Origin: Edaphobacter modestus | GTDB taxonomy: Bacteria > Acidobacteriota > Terriglobia > Terriglobales > Acidobacteriaceae | Assembly (NCBI RefSeq): GCF_004217555.1 | Contig: NZ_SHKW01000001.1 | Location: 5,332,001-5,396,000, forward strand | DNA: 64,000 nucleotides | Reading direction: 5' to 3' | Shown: positions 1 through 9,498 of the stretch, piece by piece | Layout: every line of letters begins with the position of its first letter | Numbering within the stretch: the stretch's first letter is position 1 | The notes under the pieces: model-generated | Databases searched by the model: none | The model's input: only the letters and a program-made list of their open reading frames with translations | What the model was told of the DNA's origin: nothing | Translations under genes and position numbers: made by a program

Positions 1-964
1 CATCGAGGGCAGGACCTCACCTGTACGGTACAAGCAGGTTGTCGGTGGCAGACACTCTAACAAAGTCTTGCAAGACATGGCTAGTTCATTGCACTCGACT
101 CCTTATTTAAAAATTGAGCCACCGTGGGAGGCGTCCTGTCCACAAACGATTCTGGAGCTCTTCGCCACGGATACGGTAGTCTTAGAGATCTTGTAATAGG
201 TATGACTCTTGTTCTATCGGACGGAACCATTGCTAATACTGGTGGCAAGATAGTGAGGAATGTCGAGGGGACGACCTTTGTAAGCTCTTGACAGGTAGTT
301 ATGGAACCCTAGGAGTGATCACAGAAGCTACCTTTCGGTTACACCCCCCAGCCTCGACACGAACAGAGCTTCACGATCGTTGCGTCAAAAGCCTCTGAAT
401 TGGCTTCTCTCCTAGCTTCTATTCGGGGGAGCCATCTACTAACGCAAGCTGTCCAGCCCCGCTTTAATGGACAAAAGTTCTATTTGGATGTTAAGTTGAA
501 CGCTCACCCTAAAGCGAACCATAAATCGATCTCGCGCGTAGGGGGAGAGGGAAGGATTAATTCTCGAAGATGCAGCCGAAGGGACTTGGGCCGTGAGGCA
601 AGCCCTATTTACCTCAGATTCAACGATCCTCCGTGCTTCTACGCTTCCTACCCAGATATGCGCATATCTGGATCAACTGCAACTCATTCAGTCTGCAGTT
701 GAGATCCGATGCGTCTCTCAGGTTCTAGGTCTGCACTATATGTCACTTCGTGGCTCATCGGGGAAGATTGAAGCCATCATTCACAAGCTCAGTGCGGACG
801 ACATGCATTCTGGGAACACTGTGTCAGTGTTGCAATGCGGCCCAGGCTTCAATCTTCCGGCATTCGATATACCTGTGGCTACATTGTCCGTGATGCAGTC
901 AATTAAGCGTCAATTCGATCCTTATAATATCTTGAATCCAGGAAAGCTCTTCGCGGGAATATAG
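1..964 (+). pseudogene. glcE: Decayed glycolate oxidase FAD-binding subunit (GlcE), 5' end outside the window
   Basis: No single frame is open, but reading across frames gives consecutive GlcE-like blocks. A segment like TNDSGALRHGYGSLRDLVIG lies near 150-200, a GGKIVRNVEG block near 242-275, a GSYGTLGVITEATFRLHPP block near 295-350, and the C-terminal block QFDPYNILNPGKLF near 912-955. Several frameshifts and stops separate them. GlcE is known as the second flavin subunit of the GlcDEF glycolate dehydrogenase, and the glcF remnant follows directly, which supports the assignment. The part before base 1 is not visible, so whether glcD is intact is unknown. The gene is clearly non-functional as read here. 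Confidence 0.75.
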
Positions 965-971
965 ACAGGTA

Positions 972-1935
972 ATGGCCAATCTAACTCATGGGACGAATTC
1001 AGTAGCTCTGCAAAACAAGGTAGTTTCGATGCCAATAACCCGCCATCGAAGAGCCTGCTCTCTGATGGCGTTCACTGCGGCTTCTGCCTTACCCGCCTGC
1101 CCCACCTACGTTCTTTGGCGTGAGGAGATGGACTCGCCTCGAGGCCGCATCTATATGATGGCAAAAGCAACCCAAGGGGGAAGCTCAGCTCGATCAGCAA
1201 TTCGAACAGCACATGGACAATTGTTTGGGTTGCATGGCTGCATGACTGCCTGTCCCTCTGGAGTAAAGTACGACAGACTGATTGAAGGCACACGTTTTCA
1301 GATAGAACGGAATATCCCTCGCTCGGTCTCAGATTCGACGTTTCGTAAACTTCTATTTGCAATATTTCCTTATCCGAAGCGTCTTCGTGTCCTTGCGTTT
1401 CCTATGCTGTTCCCAAAACATTTTGTAGCTATGGAGTCTTTGTCCCTCATGTGACGCAGTATTTGAAATGGCTAATGTCGATTACGTCATTATCAACGCC
1501 GCCGGTTGTGGGTCCACCATGAAGGGCTATGGTCATCTCCTTAGTGACGAGCCGGTGTGACGCGAGCGGGCAAAGATATTCGCCTCTAAATGTAGAGACA
1601 TCTCCGAAATTCTTCTCTCAAGGCCGATGCAGCAACGTCGAAACCCGCTTCCGCTTCGCGTGGCATATCACGATGCTCGCCACCTTCGTCATGCTCAGGG
1701 TATTTATGCTGAGCCCCGGTCATTGCTTCGGAGCATTCCTCATCTTGAGATTCTAGAAATAGCGGAACCCAGCCTTTTGTTGTGGTTCCGCAGGAGTCTA
1801 TAACATCTTGCGACCTGATCCTGCCGAAGAGCTTTGGCGATCGTAAGGTCAAAAAAATACTTGCAACCTGTGCTCAAGCGTTAGTGAGTGCAAAACCGGG
1901 TTTGGGGACGTGGTTGCGGAGGAATCAAGGATTTT
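972..1935 (+). pseudogene. glcF: Decayed glycolate oxidase iron-sulfur subunit (GlcF)
   Basis: GlcF normally carries two 4Fe-4S motifs and a CCG-type C-terminal part. Here a VHCGFCL block (about 1068-1090) is in a different frame from the following CPTY...SPRGRIY block (about 1102-1155). A second cluster reads ACPSGVKYDRLIEGTRFQIE (about 1248-1310). Further downstream come VIINAAGCGST (about 1488-1518), AYHDACHLRHAQGIYAEPRSLL (about 1660-1725, in pieces) and ALVSAKPG (about 1878-1900), each after a frame change. The remnant ends where the oppositely oriented TonB-type receptor begins, so the extreme C-terminus is lost. With the glcE remnant it is a dead glycolate oxidase operon. Confidence 0.75.
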
Positions 1936-1940
1936 GGGGA

Positions 1941-4900
1941 TTAGAACGAAAACCTTGCAGTAAGGGCAACGGCTCGAGGTCCGGCGTTATCCTTGGTCTG
2001 CACGCTGGTGATCTGTCCGAAGTTCGAGGTCGCGATATCGAGCGAGGCCGGAACATCGTAGTTGTGGTGGTTGAAGAGGTTCTGAACCTGTGCCCCTACC
2101 TGAAGCTCGATCTGCTCCGTAAAGCTCACGCTCTTCATCAATGATGTCGAGAAGGTGTTTGTGCCGGGACCGACCACGCTGCCGACGCTCGCCGTTCCCT
2201 GGCGGCCAATGTTGGCCCCAGGATTGACAAAGGCACCGCTGTTAAGAGCGTTGCGCGCGCCCAGTCCCGTCGTGTAAGGGGAAATGCCGGGTACCTTGTC
2301 AGGGCGGGCATAGGACTGAACTCCCTTCGAGATCATGCCTGTGCCTGTTGGATCGACGGCAGAGGTGATCGGCGTAAGGAACGGGCCGCTCTGCTGCAGG
2401 TAGTAGCCGGCAAGCTGCCAATCGTTCACCAGGGCATTCACAAAGGAGCTGGAACTGCCCAGGAACATTCTGTTACGCCCAAACGGCAGGTCGTACAAAA
2501 ACGAAGCCATGAAGCGATTCCGTCGCGTGTAGATAACATTTCCGTAGTCTTTGCCTATATGATAGACGTCGCTTGGTGACCCACCGATCTCGCTCGCATT
2601 CGTGGTGGGGTTCATGCCACCTTCCTCCGACAGGTTGCGAGCGAACGTATAACTTCCCTGGAACTGCAGGCCACGGGTCATGCGATGGTTGGCTTCGAGC
2701 GTCATGGCGTTGTAGTTGCTCGATGCCAGGTTCAGAACTGTGTAGATTGAATTCAACGTTGGGAATGGTCGTTGGGAGAGAGAAGGAGTGCCAGTCCCAT
2801 AGGGCAGCTGATTGACGTCAGAGTACATGCCGAGATTCTGGCCGTGGCTTCCGGCATATGATGCGCGGAGGCCAGTGTTGAAGCCGAGATCTTGCTCTAC
2901 GGTCAGGTTCCATTGCTGGACTGTCGGGTCTCTGTAGGTAGGACTAACGGCATAGTCGAAGTCAAGCGATCCCACTGCTGATGTGGCGATACCAAACGGC
3001 GATGGAAACGAGAGTGCCGGTCTTCCGTTTACATACGAATTGGAATAGGTATTGACTGCGCTGCCAGATACAGCCCATCCGCCAACCACGTTACCGCCCA
3101 GCGCTCCGGCGATGAAGCGGCCGAAGCCACCACGGATGACTGTCTTGTCGTTATGAAGTGGACGCCAGGCAAAGCCGAAGCGTGGAGCGAAGTCGTTCTT
3201 CGAGACAGACACAAGCGCCGTCGAAATTCCCGCCTGCTGTGCCGTCAGAATCGGCATGGGCGCGATCCCGCTTCGAAAAGCCTCGAGCACGTTGTGGTCG
3301 ATAGCATATTGCGTGGGAACCACGACCGCACCCCGCACGTTGGTACCGTTTATGTTGGAGTAGTAGTTGGCAAGAAACTGCGCGCTGTTCTCGTACTTGT
3401 CACGCAGCATCGGGTGGTACTCGTATCGAAGCCCGAAGTTCAGCGTCAGGCTGCTGGTGATCTTCCAGTCATCCTGAACATAAACGGCATACGCGTTGCC
3501 GCGGCCATTCATGTTAGGCGCCAGAACATCCGAAACGGTCGTCGAATCCGGATACCCCACCAGAAAGGAAGCGAACGGAACGCCAACTTTCTTGCCGACG
3601 GTGCTGCTGCCGTTGAAGACATATCTGCCAAGTCTGGAACTGCCGAAGACATTACCAGCGTAGGCATACATGCGTCGCCAATCGCCGCCCATCTTCACGG
3701 TGTGCTGATTTCGAGACCACGTAACGTTATCGATGATCTGATAGGTATTGCTGCTTCCTTTTGAGGAACCGGTGCCCCCAGGAGCTGTAAATCCGGTGAT
3801 GCGAACGTTGGGGGAGGCCGCTACCGTAGGGCTGATCAAGTCCGGAATTCCCGTAATTCCAATACTCGTAAATGCCGCGGAGTTGTCGTTGAAACTGGTT
3901 TCGGTGATGAACTTACTCAGGCCTCCGCGAAGCTCGTTGAGGAGCGACGGCGTGATCACGTAGTTGTAGGCGACCGCTAGGCTGGTGTCCTTTTCAGGTT
4001 TTCTGAAGACACCAATCAGCGCCGATCCACCGGTCGAAGCATTTGATGTGGGAGGGGTCGATACGTTCCGCTGTTTGTAGCTGTAGCGCGCGTAGATATT
4101 CTGATGCGGAGTCAGTGTTCGGTCGATACGTGCGTCGCCCTGGTCCGAAGTGATCGGCGTCGAGAAGTTCTGCTGGTAGTTGTTGCTGGTCGCATTCGAG
4201 GGGCCGTAGTTCGGCAGCGGATAATATCTCGTCAAAAGGGTTTGCGACACACTGCTGATGTCACTGGCCGGGATCTTATTACCGGCATAGGGCACACCGG
4301 CTGCATTATTCACTTGCGTAGCGTATGCCGAAAGATCGCCACTGCGCATCGCCGCTGTCGGAACACTCTGGATGACATTGGATTGCTGCGGCAAGCGCAG
4401 GCCTTCGTAGCTCAGGAAGTAAAACGTCTTATCGCGGCCATCATAGAGGTGAGGGATCATGACCGGTCCGCCGTAAAAGATTCCGAAATCGTTCATAACG
4501 AGCTTGGGTTTTGTGGCCGCGAAAGGATCCTTCGAGTTGAATCCAGCGGTCTCATAGTTATCGAAGGCGCCGCCGTGGCCGTGGTTGTTGCCTCCTCGGG
4601 TCACGGTGGTGATGTCGCTGATCCCACCGAACTCAGCGGCGTTGGCGTTCTGGCTGATGCGAATCTCTTCGATCGTGTTAAACGACGGGAACAGCTCCGC
4701 CGCGGGAATACTGGAGCGGACGTTCATTGTGCTGATACCGTCGACGGTCACCGATAGCAGGCTTGGTTTTGCGCCTGCCACAGAGATGTTACCGGCCGAG
4801 TCAGTCTGCACGCCGGCCTGCGAGGTCAGCGTGGAGTACGGGCTCGTCGAGCCAGAACCTCGCGAGCTGACGGCCAGAGGCAGCGTGTTCAGCTCGATAC

Positions 4901-5360
4901 CACTGCGGGTCTCCGATAGATTTGAAGTGTCCGTATTGATCACCGCTGCTGCGGCTTCAACTGAGACCGACTCCGACTGCTGGCCAAGCTTGAGTGTGCC
5001 ATCGACACGCTGTGTCTCGCGCGCCTGCAACGTCAGCCCTGTGAACTGCAGCGTCTGGAAGCCGGCGAACTCGACAACCACCCTGTAACTTCCCGCCTCA
5101 ATGTTCAGAAGCGTGTATTGACCATCAGCGCCAGTAACCGCCGTCTGTACGGACGCCGTGCCTACGCGATAAAGCTTTACGGTGGCGCCCACTACGACTG
5201 CACCTTGAGGATCCTTGATGGAGCCGACGAACGAGCCAAACGTCGACTGCGCGAGCGAAATCGCAGGACAGATGACCAGGCTCAGCAGGCAAAGCAGTCT
5301 CAAAAGAGATGCAAAGGGGCGTGTCTGCCGCAGCGGCAGCTGTGAGTAAAGATGGCGCAT
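1941..5360 (-). CDS. Oar-like TonB-dependent receptor with N-terminal carboxypeptidase-regulatory domain
   Basis: The 1139-residue protein has a signal peptide (about residues 1-38, ending PAISLAQ). A carboxypeptidase-regulatory/Cna-B-like beta sandwich follows (about 40-135, GSIKDPQGAVVVGATVKLYR). Then comes a plug domain with a VTVDGIS motif and a long outer-membrane beta-barrel ending in an aromatic C-terminus (ARFSF). This is the usual build of the very large Oar-like receptor families of Acidobacteria, whose ligands are mostly unknown. It is divergent from the QHNDH operon across about 600 bp. A role in amine or peptide uptake is possible from context only. The ATG start has an AGGG sequence about 9 nt upstream and gives a good signal peptide. 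Confidence 0.85.
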   Translation of the reverse strand: MRHLYSQLPLRQTRPFASLLRLLCLLSLVICPAISLAQSTFGSFVGSIKDPQGAVVVGATVKLYRVGTASVQTAVTGADGQYTLLNIEAGSYRVVVEFAGFQTLQFTGLTLQARETQRVDGTLKLGQQSESVSVEAAAAVINTDTSNLSETRSGIELNTLPLAVSSRGSGSTSPYSTLTSQAGVQTDSAGNISVAGAKPSLLSVTVDGISTMNVRSSIPAAELFPSFNTIEEIRISQNANAAEFGGISDITTVTRGGNNHGHGGAFDNYETAGFNSKDPFAATKPKLVMNDFGIFYGGPVMIPHLYDGRDKTFYFLSYEGLRLPQQSNVIQSVPTAAMRSGDLSAYATQVNNAAGVPYAGNKIPASDISSVSQTLLTRYYPLPNYGPSNATSNNYQQNFSTPITSDQGDARIDRTLTPHQNIYARYSYKQRNVSTPPTSNASTGGSALIGVFRKPEKDTSLAVAYNYVITPSLLNELRGGLSKFITETSFNDNSAAFTSIGITGIPDLISPTVAASPNVRITGFTAPGGTGSSKGSSNTYQIIDNVTWSRNQHTVKMGGDWRRMYAYAGNVFGSSRLGRYVFNGSSTVGKKVGVPFASFLVGYPDSTTVSDVLAPNMNGRGNAYAVYVQDDWKITSSLTLNFGLRYEYHPMLRDKYENSAQFLANYYSNINGTNVRGAVVVPTQYAIDHNVLEAFRSGIAPMPILTAQQAGISTALVSVSKNDFAPRFGFAWRPLHNDKTVIRGGFGRFIAGALGGNVVGGWAVSGSAVNTYSNSYVNGRPALSFPSPFGIATSAVGSLDFDYAVSPTYRDPTVQQWNLTVEQDLGFNTGLRASYAGSHGQNLGMYSDVNQLPYGTGTPSLSQRPFPTLNSIYTVLNLASSNYNAMTLEANHRMTRGLQFQGSYTFARNLSEEGGMNPTTNASEIGGSPSDVYHIGKDYGNVIYTRRNRFMASFLYDLPFGRNRMFLGSSSSFVNALVNDWQLAGYYLQQSGPFLTPITSAVDPTGTGMISKGVQSYARPDKVPGISPYTTGLGARNALNSGAFVNPGANIGRQGTASVGSVVGPGTNTFSTSLMKSVSFTEQIELQVGAQVQNLFNHHNYDVPASLDIATSNFGQITSVQTKDNAGPRAVALTARFSF

Positions 5361-5956
5361 CTTTAACCCTTTCTAGGTGAAGAGATGAAAATGAACGGCA
5401 GCTTCAAAAGCTAGTTTTGAGCAAAGTTCAACTTGACGTGACCCGCTTCTGCGAGAGCTCGCAGAAGACACCTGCAGCGGCAATCTCGGTTAGCGAGAAG
5501 GCCGTGATGAGTTGCGTCGGATGGCTTCGATGTGCAGACAGTAACGTTGTGTTGATCGAAAGTCAAACACTCATCGATGCCGAATTGCTCATTAATTTTT
5601 ATGCGACTTAGAGGCTGAAGTTATCTAGCCGATCGGAGGCGCGGTTGGTTAGCAATCGGCCGCCTTCGTACAGTGAGAGAATACTGCTTGTTGCTGAGAT
5701 GGCTCGTTTCATGACGAAGAGTATCGCCAGGGTGGGCGATCTGCTACATAGATTCTTCTTATCTAGGACAAAACTTATAACTATTTGTGCGGACTGTTGC
5801 TCTGCCATACATTTCGTGTAGTTCACATCTCTAGCCGTTTTCCGTTATTTCTTTTTATTTGGGATCTCTGCATTAATTTGGGATTCCTAAAGCGTCGCCG
5901 TCTCTAAACAAACGACATTATCTTCTTGAACCGATTCCAGTAAGGACAATCTCAGC
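5361..5956. other. Divergent intergenic region between receptor and amine dehydrogenase operon
   Basis: No convincing gene is present: the short open frames here have no recognisable domains or good ribosome sites. The stretch must hold promoters for both flanking transcription units. The half next to the dehydrogenase genes is AT-rich and contains a direct repeat listed separately. Confidence 0.5.
5857..5884 (+). promoter_or_regulatory. Direct repeat ATTTGGGAT upstream of the QHNDH operon
   Basis: Two identical 9-mers ATTTGGGAT start at 5857 and 5876, 19 bp apart, in an AT-rich stretch 73-100 bp before the alpha-subunit ATG. The position and spacing of close to two helical turns fit an activator or repressor site. 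Which regulator binds is not shown by the sequence; the LysR-type gene at the far end of the cluster is one candidate. Confidence 0.35.
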
Positions 5957-7726
5957 ATGAAGAGTTCTGGAAGGCGTAGTGCAGGGTACAAGCTCTCAGT
6001 GGTTGCGGCGGCCTCGATCTTACTGTGGCACAGTGCGCCGATACGATCTCAGCAGGCTCCAGACCAGCAGGTAAAGGGAATACCTGCGTCAGGTGATGAG
6101 GGCTTTCCGGTTAAGGATCCGTTGGTCCAGCAGAAATGCGGTTCGTGCCACGTGCAGGATGCGAAGGAAAACATGAGCCGCATCTCCTATATCCGGACGA
6201 CGCCGGAAGGATGGGAAGAGGCAATCAAGCGAATGATCCGCTTGAACGGTCTTCAGTTGACGCCGGATGAAGCCAGGCACATTCTTCGCTATTTGAGCGA
6301 CGACCACGGCCTTTCTCCTCAGGAGGCGAAGAAGACCGCTTACTTCGCAGAGCGTCGTGTGGTTGATGAGGATGTACCGAATCAGACCGTGGAAGCAGCC
6401 TGCGGATCTTGCCACGCGATTGCAAAGCCTCTCTCCTGGCATCGCACGGCGGCCGATTGGAAATATCTGAAGAACATGCACATCGCGTTCTTCCCGGCCG
6501 TTGAGTCCTCATCCTTTTCTGGATTAACCTATCGGACGGGACACGAAGGTCCTCCTCCGCCTCCGCACATGGGGCCGGATGGAAAGCCGATCAAGGCTGT
6601 TGACGAAGCGCTGGAATGGGTTGTGAAGAGCTCGCCTCTGCACACGCCTGAGTGGTCCAACTGGCAGAGCATGATGCAGGAGCCAAAGCTTGACGGTAAC
6701 TGGCTCGTCAGCGGTCGAGAGCCCGGCAAGGGTCCCTTCCAGGGCAAGATGACTATCAAGGCTGGCGGAGCCCCGGGCGACTTTGTGACCGAGACGACGG
6801 TCAAGTATCTTGATGGCTCAACCTACACGGCGAAGGGTGCGTCGATCGTCTACACCGGCTATGCGTGGCGCGGCCGCTCTGAAGCCACGTCGGATGCCGC
6901 GGGTCCGGCCGCTCCTGCAAGAGTGCGCGAGGTCATGATGCTCTCGCCCGACGGCAGTAAGCTCGAAGGCCGCTGGTTCTGGGGCGTCTACCAGGAGTTC
7001 GGCATGAACGTGACGCTTACGAGAGATACGGGTGCGCCCGTCTTGCTCGGAGTCAGCGTCCCATCGCTCAAGGCCGGGTCGACCGGAACGAAGCTCACCA
7101 TCTTCGGCGACAACCTTCCTAAGGAGATCGCTGCATCAGACGTCGACTTTGGCGCAGGTGTGACAGTGACCTCGGTTGAAGCCAGCCCGACCTCAATCAC
7201 GGTGGCTGCCAACGTAGCCGCAGACGCGCGACCCGGGAAGCGGACGATCTCCGTCAAAGGCATCACGCTGCCCGGAGCGGTCGCAGTCTATGACCACATC
7301 GACTTCCTCAAGGTCACTCCGGGAACCTCCATTGCACGGCTTGGCAGCGAAACCCACAACAAGGGCTACGCGCAGTTCGAGGCTGAGGCCTATAGCTTCG
7401 GTCCTGACGGCAAGGCCATGACGCCCGACGATATTCCTCTCGGTGTTGTGCCTGCTACTTGGAAGATGGAGGAGTTTGTCGCCTCCTATGGTGACGACGA
7501 CGTCGACTACGTGGGAACCCTGAACAGCAAGACTGGCCTCTTCTCGCCGTCGTCCGATGGCCCGAACCCTAAGCGTAGGTCGATGCGAAACAACTATGGC
7601 GATGTCTGGGTCGTCGCTTCGTACATCCCTGAGGGAGCGTCGAAGCCTGTCACCGGTCGCAGCTATATGATCGTTACCGTTCCGCAGTACCTGCAGTACG
7701 ACCAGCCGGAGGTGGCCGCACAATGA
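5957..7726 (+). CDS. qhpA: Quinohemoprotein amine dehydrogenase alpha subunit
   Basis: The alpha subunit is the periplasmic di-heme part that takes electrons from the CTQ cofactor of the gamma subunit during oxidative deamination of primary amines. The 589-residue product has a signal peptide (about 1-31). Two CGSCH heme-binding motifs are seen (C61/C64/H65 and C149/C152/H153). Beta-rich domains follow, including an IPT/Ig-like segment around residues 358-450 (SVPSLKAGSTGTKLTIFGDN). This order and size match the family. The ATG follows AAGGA with 10 nt spacing. Its stop overlaps the qhpD start as ATGA, so translation is coupled. Confidence 0.93.
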   Translation: MKSSGRRSAGYKLSVVAAASILLWHSAPIRSQQAPDQQVKGIPASGDEGFPVKDPLVQQKCGSCHVQDAKENMSRISYIRTTPEGWEEAIKRMIRLNGLQLTPDEARHILRYLSDDHGLSPQEAKKTAYFAERRVVDEDVPNQTVEAACGSCHAIAKPLSWHRTAADWKYLKNMHIAFFPAVESSSFSGLTYRTGHEGPPPPPHMGPDGKPIKAVDEALEWVVKSSPLHTPEWSNWQSMMQEPKLDGNWLVSGREPGKGPFQGKMTIKAGGAPGDFVTETTVKYLDGSTYTAKGASIVYTGYAWRGRSEATSDAAGPAAPARVREVMMLSPDGSKLEGRWFWGVYQEFGMNVTLTRDTGAPVLLGVSVPSLKAGSTGTKLTIFGDNLPKEIAASDVDFGAGVTVTSVEASPTSITVAANVAADARPGKRTISVKGITLPGAVAVYDHIDFLKVTPGTSIARLGSETHNKGYAQFEAEAYSFGPDGKAMTPDDIPLGVVPATWKMEEFVASYGDDDVDYVGTLNSKTGLFSPSSDGPNPKRRSMRNNYGDVWVVASYIPEGASKPVTGRSYMIVTVPQYLQYDQPEVAAQ

Positions 7727-9150
7727 ACCTGTCCCTGGGTGAGTTTCATCGCTTTCGCGGAGGAGACGAAAGCTTCCTCTATATGGTTGGGAGCGGCGGA
7801 ATCGTCGCGCTGGACGGGATCTCCGATGCCGCACTGCGCAAGCTGGAGTCGGTATCGCTCAGCGCAGACGATCTGGTCGATGAGTTGGTGCGCGAAGGGC
7901 ACTCGAAAGAGGAGGCCCGCGGTTCCGTCCGCGAGCTCTGGCAGCTGGGCGCGCTCTCAGACGGGATGAAGAAGCCGGTCGTCTCGCAGCCGTTACCGGA
8001 GGAGTTTCCGCTGCAGAGCATCGTGCTGAACATCACGAACCAGTGCAATCTCTCGTGTTCGTACTGTTATGAGTTTGGCGAAGACAAGATCGCAACACCT
8101 GACGGCAAGCCGAAGTTTATGGGCTGGGATACGGCGAAGACGTCGATCGACTATCTCTTTGAGAGTGCAAAATCCCGCGACGCAATTCACATAACCTTCT
8201 TCGGCGGCGAGACACTGATGAACTTCCCCCTGTTGCAGAAGGTAGTCGAGTATGCTCGGGGACAGGCTGCAGAGCGAGGCATAAGAATCGGCTTCAGCTT
8301 AACCACCAACGCAACGCTACTCACGACGAAGATCATCGATTTTCTCGCAGACAACGAAGTCGGCGTTACGGTCAGCATCGACGGCCCCCAGGAGATGCAG
8401 GACAAGTTTCGCATCTTCTCCAATGGCAAGGGCAGCTATGACGTCATCAAGCCGAAGATCCAGGAGCTGATCGCGCGCCACAAGACTCGTCCGATCGCTG
8501 CGCGAGTTACGCTGACCTCTGGCGCGAACGACGTGCTGAAGATATACAACCACCTCAAGCACGAGCTCAACTTCCACGAGGTCGCCTTTGCCCCGGTAAC
8601 TACTTCACCGGACCGCCTGTACGCGATTGGCGAGCCCGGCATGGACAAAGTGCTCGAGCAGTTCACCGAGCTCGCGAAGGACTATCTCAAAAGTGCACTG
8701 CGCGGTGAGCATCATGGATTTTCGAACGTCAGCGATACTCTCGCCGAGCTTCACCAGGGCGTCAACAAGTCTCTCCCCTGTGGTGCTGGTCTCGGCATGG
8801 TTGGAGTCGGTCCTTCCGGCGATATCGCTCCGTGTCATCGCTTCGTCGACTCCGACGAACATGTGATCGGACACATCGACACCGGTATCGACATCGAAAA
8901 GCGGAGCGAATTCCTTAAGAAGGGAAGCATCGACGGCAAGTACGACTGCCATAGCTGCTTCGCGAGGCCGCTCTGCGCCGGCGGCTGCCATCACGAGGCG
9001 TTCGTCCGCTATGGAGACTCCGGCCACGCGAACCTTCACTACTGCGACTGGATTCGCGGCTGGACGCACACGTGTCTGGGCATCTATGGCGCGATTGCGG
9101 CGGAGAACCCAACATTTCTGGAGCACTTTTCGGAAAGGAAGGCATCATGA
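7723..9150 (+). CDS. qhpD: Radical SAM/SPASM enzyme forming intrapeptidyl thioether crosslinks in the QHNDH gamma subunit
   Basis: QhpD makes the Cys-to-Asp/Glu thioether bonds in the gamma precursor in the cytoplasm, using SAM and several 4Fe-4S clusters. The 475-residue protein has the radical-SAM motif C108-x3-C112-x2-C115, followed by the GGETLMNFPLL segment. A C-terminal SPASM domain contains C409, C412, C418 and C422. The N-terminal about 95 residues resemble a small peptide-binding winged fold of the PqqD type, as expected for RiPP-like maturases. The gene starts inside the qhpA stop and ends inside the qhpC start (both ATGA), placing it between substrate and partner as in known qhp loci. 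Confidence 0.93.
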   Translation: MNLSLGEFHRFRGGDESFLYMVGSGGIVALDGISDAALRKLESVSLSADDLVDELVREGHSKEEARGSVRELWQLGALSDGMKKPVVSQPLPEEFPLQSIVLNITNQCNLSCSYCYEFGEDKIATPDGKPKFMGWDTAKTSIDYLFESAKSRDAIHITFFGGETLMNFPLLQKVVEYARGQAAERGIRIGFSLTTNATLLTTKIIDFLADNEVGVTVSIDGPQEMQDKFRIFSNGKGSYDVIKPKIQELIARHKTRPIAARVTLTSGANDVLKIYNHLKHELNFHEVAFAPVTTSPDRLYAIGEPGMDKVLEQFTELAKDYLKSALRGEHHGFSNVSDTLAELHQGVNKSLPCGAGLGMVGVGPSGDIAPCHRFVDSDEHVIGHIDTGIDIEKRSEFLKKGSIDGKYDCHSCFARPLCAGGCHHEAFVRYGDSGHANLHYCDWIRGWTHTCLGIYGAIAAENPTFLEHFSERKAS

Positions 9151-9482
9151 AGCACTTGCGAGCTATCAACAAGAAGGCTGCGCGTATCGTGGAACAGAAT
9201 GCGGCTCAGGAGAACGATATTCTTGGTCTGCAGCAGCAACCTGTACAGAATGCCCACGTGCCGATGGGTTGCTCGATCGTCTTCTCGCCAGGATGGGAGG
9301 TCGACTCTGCAGGTGGCACTGCCGGACTCTGTCAGCCGGTGGAGCGAGATATCTTTGATTGCTATGTCACATGCTACTGGCCTGCCCAGGTTCCCGATCA
9401 CCTGAACAACTATCCCGACTGGACCAGCAAGTGCGCGGTTGCGACCAAGGACTGGCGCAACATTGACATCGTCTTCCCATAA
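9147..9482 (+). CDS. qhpC: Quinohemoprotein amine dehydrogenase gamma subunit precursor (CTQ-bearing)
   Basis: This 111-residue, Cys-rich protein carries the cysteine tryptophylquinone cofactor. Counting from M1 of the ATGA-overlap start, C42-E51, C62-D68 and C76-D84 have spacings of 9, 6 and 8, identical to the thioether pairs C7-E16, C27-D33 and C41-D49 known for the Paracoccus mature subunit. C72-W78 has the spacing of the CTQ pair C37-W43. The offset is a constant 35. The first about 28-35 residues (MKHLRAINKKAARIVEQ...) are the leader removed by QhpE, not a Sec signal. A longer open frame starting at 9072 is ignored because it lacks the conserved leader start. Confidence 0.93.
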   Translation: MKHLRAINKKAARIVEQNAAQENDILGLQQQPVQNAHVPMGCSIVFSPGWEVDSAGGTAGLCQPVERDIFDCYVTCYWPAQVPDHLNNYPDWTSKCAVATKDWRNIDIVFP

Positions 9483-9498
9483 CACTAAAGAGCGAGGA

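Noticed and set aside
5608..5826. 72-residue minus-strand frame in the divergent promoter region
   Set aside because: No recognisable domain or start context.
9072..9146. Upstream extension of the gamma-subunit frame
   Set aside because: It lies inside qhpD and lacks a ribosome site; the ATGA-overlap start gives the conserved leader.
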